NCBI GenBank assembly: GCA_002392265.1
Contig: DGGP01000017.1
Coordinates: 1-10,479 of the forward strand
Direction: 5' to 3'
Length of the DNA: 10,479 bases
Source: Firmicutes bacterium UBA3871
GTDB taxonomy: Bacteria; Bacillota; Clostridia; Peptostreptococcales; Anaerovoracaceae
Shown in pieces: positions 7,801-10,479 of this stretch. The notes below the pieces were generated by a model. The model saw only the letters and a program-made list of their open reading frames with translations. It had not been told where the DNA came from and searched no databases. The position numbers were made by a program, and so were the translations under genes. The number at the start of each line of letters is the position of its first letter. Position 1 is the first letter of the stretch.

Positions 7801-9058
7801 ATACAAAGATATCGCTTTCGCTGAACTTTACATATGGGTCTTCTGTGAATACACGCTTTGGTCCTTGTGAGAAATAATCAAATGCGCCTGTATATCCCGT
7901 GAGATATCCCGACTCAGGAATACCGTTTTCGCTTGCGCTCGAGCTGCCGCTACTGTGGCTGCCCGAAGTCTGCGCTGCAGTGCCCTCTACAGTCACGCTG
8001 CCGCCTTCGAAGCTTACCTTTCCGGCGTCAATTGTGGCATTTTGGGAAACCTCCACCTTTTCGAAAACCTGCTCGGAGGCTACACTGCTCGCATTTCCGC
8101 TGCCTGCATCAGCCTTTGCATCGCTTATTGCCTGCAAGGTTTCTTCGGTCTTTGCAGTTTCCTGCTGCTCCTGCTCTGCGATGGCTTTGTCGAGTGCCTG
8201 CGGATCGCTTGCCATTTCTGTAACCTGCTGCTTTGCGCTATCCGATACATTGAGCGTATCAAGCACCGTTTCGCCCACCTTTTCGAGAATCTGAGCAACG
8301 CTCGAGGTAAGTGCCTCGGCTACGGATGTACCCTGCTTGATTGCAGCATTTTCGATGATGGCTCTCGCGCCGAAGTTGTCGACAACGAGATCTCCCTTTA
8401 CAAGAGTCTGCCCGGCTCCCGTGGTTTCCGCTGCTTTGTTTACGGCAAGCTGCTGACCTGCGGAAAGGCCGGTGGGCATGGCATTACCCATGCCTGTCTT
8501 TACATCGGTAAATCCCGAAAAGAGCTGCATCGAAGTCTTTGGCATCAGTACATTTGCCAGCTGCGATTTCTGCGAGCCTGCGCGCTGTATAGCCTCAAGC
8601 ACCTTTTCGAGGACAACCCTTATTGTGCCGCTCGTTCCGCGGACACCGGTTGTGAGGTTACTCGTCTTTATGTTCATTGACTCACTGCCTGAAAGCTTTT
8701 TGTCTACATCAAAGAACAGCTGCCCGCTTTTGACATTTATTTCTATTTTCTTTCCCGACTTTTCTATCTTTACCTTCGTATTCTGGTCGAGCTTTAACGC
8801 TTTTGCATCATCGAGACTGATGTAGCAATACGAAGCCACACCCGTCTTTACGGTATAGCCCGAAAGGAGCTTTGTACCGTCGCTGACGTTTACGTCCTTG
8901 CCCTTTTCGGTCGTGATGCTGACTTTTCCGTCAAAGCCCGCAATCTTCATCACAGTCGCAGTCGTGCTTCCCGCAGACGAGCCTGCCGCAAATGCGGAGC
9001 CTGCGCCGAAGGTAAATACGAGAGCAAGTATTAATACTAAACTTACTATCCTTTTCAT
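4850..9058 (-). CDS. Secreted 1402-residue FecR-domain protein with two GYTG units and an SWM-like Ig repeat
   Basis: A complete gene from ATG at 9058 to TAA at 4850. The N-terminus is a signal peptide (MKRIVSLVLILALVFTFG, cleavage near GSAFA, residue 24). The FecR domain spans about 34-150, with GVRGTSGT (Arg140). A Lys/Glu-containing helical insert (LEKVLEAIQRAGSQKSQLAN) absent from the paralogue follows. Next come the DNFGARAIIENAAI block at 227-240, an Ala/Gln/Glu-rich coiled-coil-like stretch to about 330, and a Ser/Gly/His linker near 370. Two GYTG units follow (385-656 and 657-902). Then a beta-rich region, and from DTVAPRILSAFLNG (Asp1044) to about 1138 an Ig-like repeat resembling the SWM family, ending in the typical TYNGTAVADTNGNPM. 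The last 260 residues are beta-rich and unrecognised. No LPxTG, SLH, choline- or peptidoglycan-binding domain or hydrophobic tail is visible, so it is either released or held by a partner. The gene starts 16 bp after the SLH/NHL gene, indicating an operon. Function unknown; extracellular structural or adhesive role inferred. Confidence 0.93.
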   Translation of the reverse strand: MKRIVSLVLILALVFTFGAGSAFAAGSSAGSTTATVMKIAGFDGKVSITTEKGKDVNVSDGTKLLSGYTVKTGVASYCYISLDDAKALKLDQNTKVKIEKSGKKIEINVKSGQLFFDVDKKLSGSESMNIKTSNLTTGVRGTSGTIRVVLEKVLEAIQRAGSQKSQLANVLMPKTSMQLFSGFTDVKTGMGNAMPTGLSAGQQLAVNKAAETTGAGQTLVKGDLVVDNFGARAIIENAAIKQGTSVAEALTSSVAQILEKVGETVLDTLNVSDSAKQQVTEMASDPQALDKAIAEQEQQETAKTEETLQAISDAKADAGSGNASSVASEQVFEKVEVSQNATIDAGKVSFEGGSVTVEGTAAQTSGSHSSGSSSASENGIPESGYLTGYTGAFDYFSQGPKRVFTEDPYVKFSESDIFVFKTVEEYTSFAAVLADAKANYEEVKVSLAEAGEPEPDYYRLVVEQYLLYNNEFRNNYCNEHDISDNRQDISEVMYVADSGDYPYYAIGHTAPYEEKTGTLHVRISRKELEVRWVDASGNEVTGNSGTFPSDTTEIPVSAQLGIVSPDGIFEPISMDIAGFDDNGQPTEIFTLAPGYASGFKLTANSGTVKVNCIAVTTPSSIGHGIPIVDPEPEYVYETPNFSLTGEYTYSYTIEPGWITGYTGTYDGQDHPAFNLTEDQANNYYIFCFDGSSSSERQKYRNIATSWSALRSQGLNLDEVITRLSSTASGGFGWDFYDPAGSYETVRSVSRTGRYLYYAIPKQGNLNDIKTGGTPVVIEPADLYIGWGMYNFGAGTYTDVPSDSTLTLNDYGYVDVGPYTYMLGTGGAKVPVSLGSGYSLVTSNPVEGSDGLYTVKVTGIEYMNPKMGGATVTPLNEGGNCPANDGNCNVIGSNLTFTYRLAEGNPITSQPILSSNIVGFADGYPQVACRADGFDITLKLAEAADTEVYGIFVGKRGNGYPDSYDVLHGHSNYVNQASALVYGRIDSADEETISIDFNEWQDADSGAFFAFILKQGNVISDRPIFVAASQQFGELYITGTENARDTVAPRILSAFLNGARNKIVVEMSEDVDVPTNGEGFGFTGAAGTISSVSVSTTAAVSGRTRYFMELGVESLEGMNMGLTYNGTAVADTNGNPMAAITAENPIPIQDSAVNIDSVAASEDRSLIRVDLRGRLLNPTTNGTYMIKYGTSWDNSTQIQGSDMDWTDEFRWNDNHTQQLGTTFFHIDEDWLPSEVPEGRFFVRLNSGSKNMALETIEVDSEPVGATAILAATTQEPSPSAVYDSSDATLTLTFEEGSMLEVGSSIVGGAVNCRFYIIDGDGKLFRLRGNYTDRYAHSLVFDNTGEYGMSGFGFDPDEVNWEGATLGYTSRIHEDDGLYYFDELLAADGTIITELTDIPITVVP
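5624..5929 (-). other. SWM-like Ig repeat within the 1402-residue protein (residues 1044-1145)
   Basis: The segment starts DTVAPRILSAFLNGARNKIV, has MSEDVDVP, and ends GLTYNGTAVADTNGNPM. The opening 'D-x-x-x-P', the 'SEDVD' strand and the closing Y-x-G-x-x-x-x-D-x-x-G-N pattern are typical of SWM/bacterial Ig-like repeats found in large extracellular proteins. The family assignment is from pattern memory and was not tested with a profile. Confidence 0.55.
6353..7090 (-). repeat. GYTG unit 2 of the 1402-residue protein (residues 657-902)
   Basis: Opens with WITGYTGTYDGQDHPAF, the best YDG-x-x-H match in the window. Then come YYIFCFDG, a predicted-helical stretch, SRTGRYLYYAI, VVIEPADLYIGW, a second beta-rich half containing PVSLGSGY, and a close on LTFTYRLAEG. 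It follows unit 1 with no linker, so the two units are in direct tandem. Confidence 0.65.
7091..7906 (-). repeat. GYTG unit 1 of the 1402-residue protein (residues 385-656)
   Basis: Opens with YLTGYTGAFDYFSQ, a degenerate head lacking the usual His. It has the ESDIFVF strand, the longest helical insertion of the set (about 400-500, rich in Ala, Glu and Tyr), then ADSGDYPYYAI, LHVRISRKELEVRW, IPVSAQLGIV and a close on YTYSYTIEPG. Landmarks match the unit at 2799-3557 in order. Confidence 0.65.
7925..9058 (-). repeat. 5' head region, paralogous to 3600-4694
   Basis: This is the second copy of the duplicated head: signal peptide, FecR domain, helical segment and linker. Position 227 begins the DNFGARA block in both proteins, although the hinge of one and the helical insert of the other are unrelated. 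Those two length changes therefore cancel. Confidence 0.8.
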
Positions 9059-9065
9059 TGTCTGT

Positions 9066-9070
9066 TCTCC
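9066..9070 (-). promoter_or_regulatory. Ribosome binding site of the 1402-residue gene
   Basis: GGAGA on the minus strand lies eight bases (AACAGACA) before the ATG at 9058, within the 16-bp gap after the SLH/NHL gene's stop. There is no room for a promoter, which supports co-transcription with the SLH/NHL gene. Confidence 0.75.
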
Positions 9071-9074
9071 AAAC

Positions 9075-10479
9075 TTACTTTACATCCGAAAGGTTCTTTA
9101 GAATCTGCGCAACCTCTGCTCTGGTAGCAGTGTCACCGGCTGCCAGATTTCCGTCTTTACCCTTTATTACGCCCTTTCCGACTGCCCAGATCAGAGCATC
9201 CTTTGCCCATGACGGAGCCTTGTCCGCATCAGGCATGGCGTTAAAGCTTTCCTTTGCTGCACTGCTGAGCGTAGTATCCATCTTCATCATCTTTGCATAA
9301 GAATATATGATTGCTGCCATCTGGCCGCGTGTAACATTGTCATTTGGTGCGAAAAGTCCGCCGCCTATGCCGTTTACCAGGCCATTGTCAGCAGCCCATG
9401 CAGCCGGGCCCGCATAGTAAGCACTGTCTGCCACGTCGCTGAACTTACTGTCGCCGCCGATAATTTCGCCTGCGTAGGTCTTTTCATAAAGCCTGCCAAT
9501 GACTGTCACGAACATGCCGCGTGTCATGCTTGCCTGAGGCGAGAACATGCCCTTTGCGGTGCCGTTAAAGAGGCCTCCCGTGTAAGCATAGTCCACCGCA
9601 TCATAGTACCAAGCCTTTGCCGGCACGTCATAGAAGTCAGAGACCGACTTTGCCTCAGCCGAAAGGTCCAGAACTACAACTCCCGCATCGCTGTCGGCCA
9701 CATAGAGCTTGCCATCCGAGATAGCCATATCTGCCGGGTCAGCCGGGAATGTATCGAGTGCCTTTGCATCAGCCTTTAAGAAGGTGGAAACTGTGCCGTC
9801 CTCAATCACACGGATTGCATTGTTTCCGCAGTCGCCGACATAGAGCTTGTTTGAAGCTTTATCAAAGGCAAGTCCTGTCGGATTGAGGAAAAGTGCCTTG
9901 CTGCCGATTCCGTCAATATACCCGCCGTCAGCAGATGCGCCGGCAATGATGGAAAGAGCTTTGCCGTCGTATTTCAATACTCTGTGATTGCCCGTGTCTG
10001 CAATATAAAGGTTTTTACCGTCCCATGCGAGACCCTTTGGTGCGGAAAGACCGCTGACGATTGTCGCTACCTTTCCGTCCTTTGTGAGAGACAGAACTCT
10101 GTCATTGCCTGTGTCAGCAATGTAGAGTGTGCCTTTACCGTCGCTTGCAAGAGCAGTCGGAAGTGAGAGCTTTGCTTCTTTACCGAGCAGCGTCTTTACA
10201 CTGCCGCCTTCAATGTAGCGAAGGAGATTGTTTGCAGTGTCGCTCACCGCAAGGCCGTTCATGAAGCCTTCGATGTCGGTCGGACGGTTAAAGAGTGCCT
10301 TTGCGTTTTCGCTGTCAAGGAAACCGCCTGCCGCTTCGCCGAGCATGTCCTCAGGAAGGAGCTTTCCCGCAAAATCGGTCCACTCACTGCTGCCCTTTGC
10401 CTCTTTCATAATGAGGTTTGAAAGGTGGTCGACCGCATAGATATCGCCTGCCGCATCAACGTAGATGCCCGTTACTTCC
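9075..10479 (-). CDS. NHL beta-propeller protein with three C-terminal SLH domains (5' end missing)
   Basis: The frame ends with TAA at 9075 and is open to the right edge, giving 467 visible residues. An ATG at 10409 is not the real start: the 23 codons before it encode an NHL-type strand (TGIYVDAADGDIYAVDHLSN). The visible part has about six NHL repeats in roughly the first 270 residues, the clearest being LYIADTGNDRVLSL, LYIADTGNHRVLKY and LYVGDCGNNAIRVI. NHL repeats form a beta-propeller used for protein, carbohydrate or nucleic-acid binding. Three SLH domains follow, at about 280-325, 344-395 and 414-465, with the TRG/TRA signature motifs MTRG, VTRG and ATRA. Three SLH domains normally form one trimeric unit binding pyruvylated secondary cell-wall polymer, so this protein should be held on the cell surface. 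A signal peptide is expected upstream but not visible. It is the first visible gene of the operon with the 1402-residue FecR protein. The ligand of the propeller is unknown. Confidence 0.92.
   Translation of the reverse strand, partial: EVTGIYVDAAGDIYAVDHLSNLIMKEAKGSSEWTDFAGKLLPEDMLGEAAGGFLDSENAKALFNRPTDIEGFMNGLAVSDTANNLLRYIEGGSVKTLLGKEAKLSLPTALASDGKGTLYIADTGNDRVLSLTKDGKVATIVSGLSAPKGLAWDGKNLYIADTGNHRVLKYDGKALSIIAGASADGGYIDGIGSKALFLNPTGLAFDKASNKLYVGDCGNNAIRVIEDGTVSTFLKADAKALDTFPADPADMAISDGKLYVADSDAGVVVLDLSAEAKSVSDFYDVPAKAWYYDAVDYAYTGGLFNGTAKGMFSPQASMTRGMFVTVIGRLYEKTYAGEIIGGDSKFSDVADSAYYAGPAAWAADNGLVNGIGGGLFAPNDNVTRGQMAAIIYSYAKMMKMDTTLSSAAKESFNAMPDADKAPSWAKDALIWAVGKGVIKGKDGNLAAGDTATRAEVAQILKNLSDVK

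Noticed and set aside
7955..8680. A 241-codon open frame on the plus strand, with similar ones at 1941-2480 and 3640-4221.
   Set aside because: They lie wholly inside long minus-strand genes with clear domains, and their translations are rich in Cys, Arg and Ser with no recognisable fold. They are antisense shadows.
8630..9058. FecR domain as an iron-citrate anti-sigma regulator.
   Set aside because: Classical FecR proteins have a cytoplasmic N-terminus, one transmembrane helix and a neighbouring sigma-factor gene. Here there is a cleavable signal peptide, no further membrane segment and no sigma gene in view.
10407..10409. ATG as the start of the NHL/SLH gene.
   Set aside because: The frame stays open upstream and encodes further NHL-like sequence, and no signal peptide follows this ATG. 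The real start is outside the window.

Overview
The window holds one strand of a cell-surface locus. All three genes read right to left on the minus strand, and I see no credible gene on the plus strand. The organism is most likely a Bacillota (Firmicutes) bacterium, plausibly of the Clostridia. The reasons are three C-terminal SLH (S-layer homology) domains, AxA-type signal peptides, purine-rich Shine-Dalgarno sites, a consensus-like TATAAT box, and a base composition near half G+C judged by eye. The genus cannot be told from this sequence.

Layout in transcription order, right to left. (1) 10479-9075: the 3' part of a gene for an exported protein with about six NHL beta-propeller repeats and three SLH domains; its start lies beyond the right edge. 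(2) After 16 bp, 9058-4850: a complete 1402-residue secreted protein with a signal peptide, a FecR domain, an alanine/glutamine-rich helical segment, a Ser/Gly linker, two large 'GYTG' units, an SWM-like Ig repeat and an unassigned C-terminal region. (3) A 155-bp intergenic gap with a perfect 32-bp palindrome (likely terminator) and a promoter. (4) 4694-1: a paralogue of gene 2 with at least 1564 residues, running off the left edge. It shares the signal peptide, FecR domain and helical segment, but its tail carries one GYTG unit, two copies of a large beta-solenoid-like module, and the beginning of another GYTG unit.

The first two genes look co-transcribed. The third looks separately transcribed, from its own promoter behind the terminator. 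A reasonable but unproven picture is a wall-associated assembly. The SLH/NHL protein would bind secondary cell-wall polymer. The two very large FecR-headed proteins, neither with a visible anchor in this window, would form extended surface or matrix structures.

The most interesting feature is the 'same head, different tail' architecture of the two large proteins. It is built from at least two repeated modules that I do not recognise as standard named families: the GYTG unit and the W-x-DYT-x-YD beta-solenoid module. I see no RNA genes, mobile elements, CRISPR arrays or origins.
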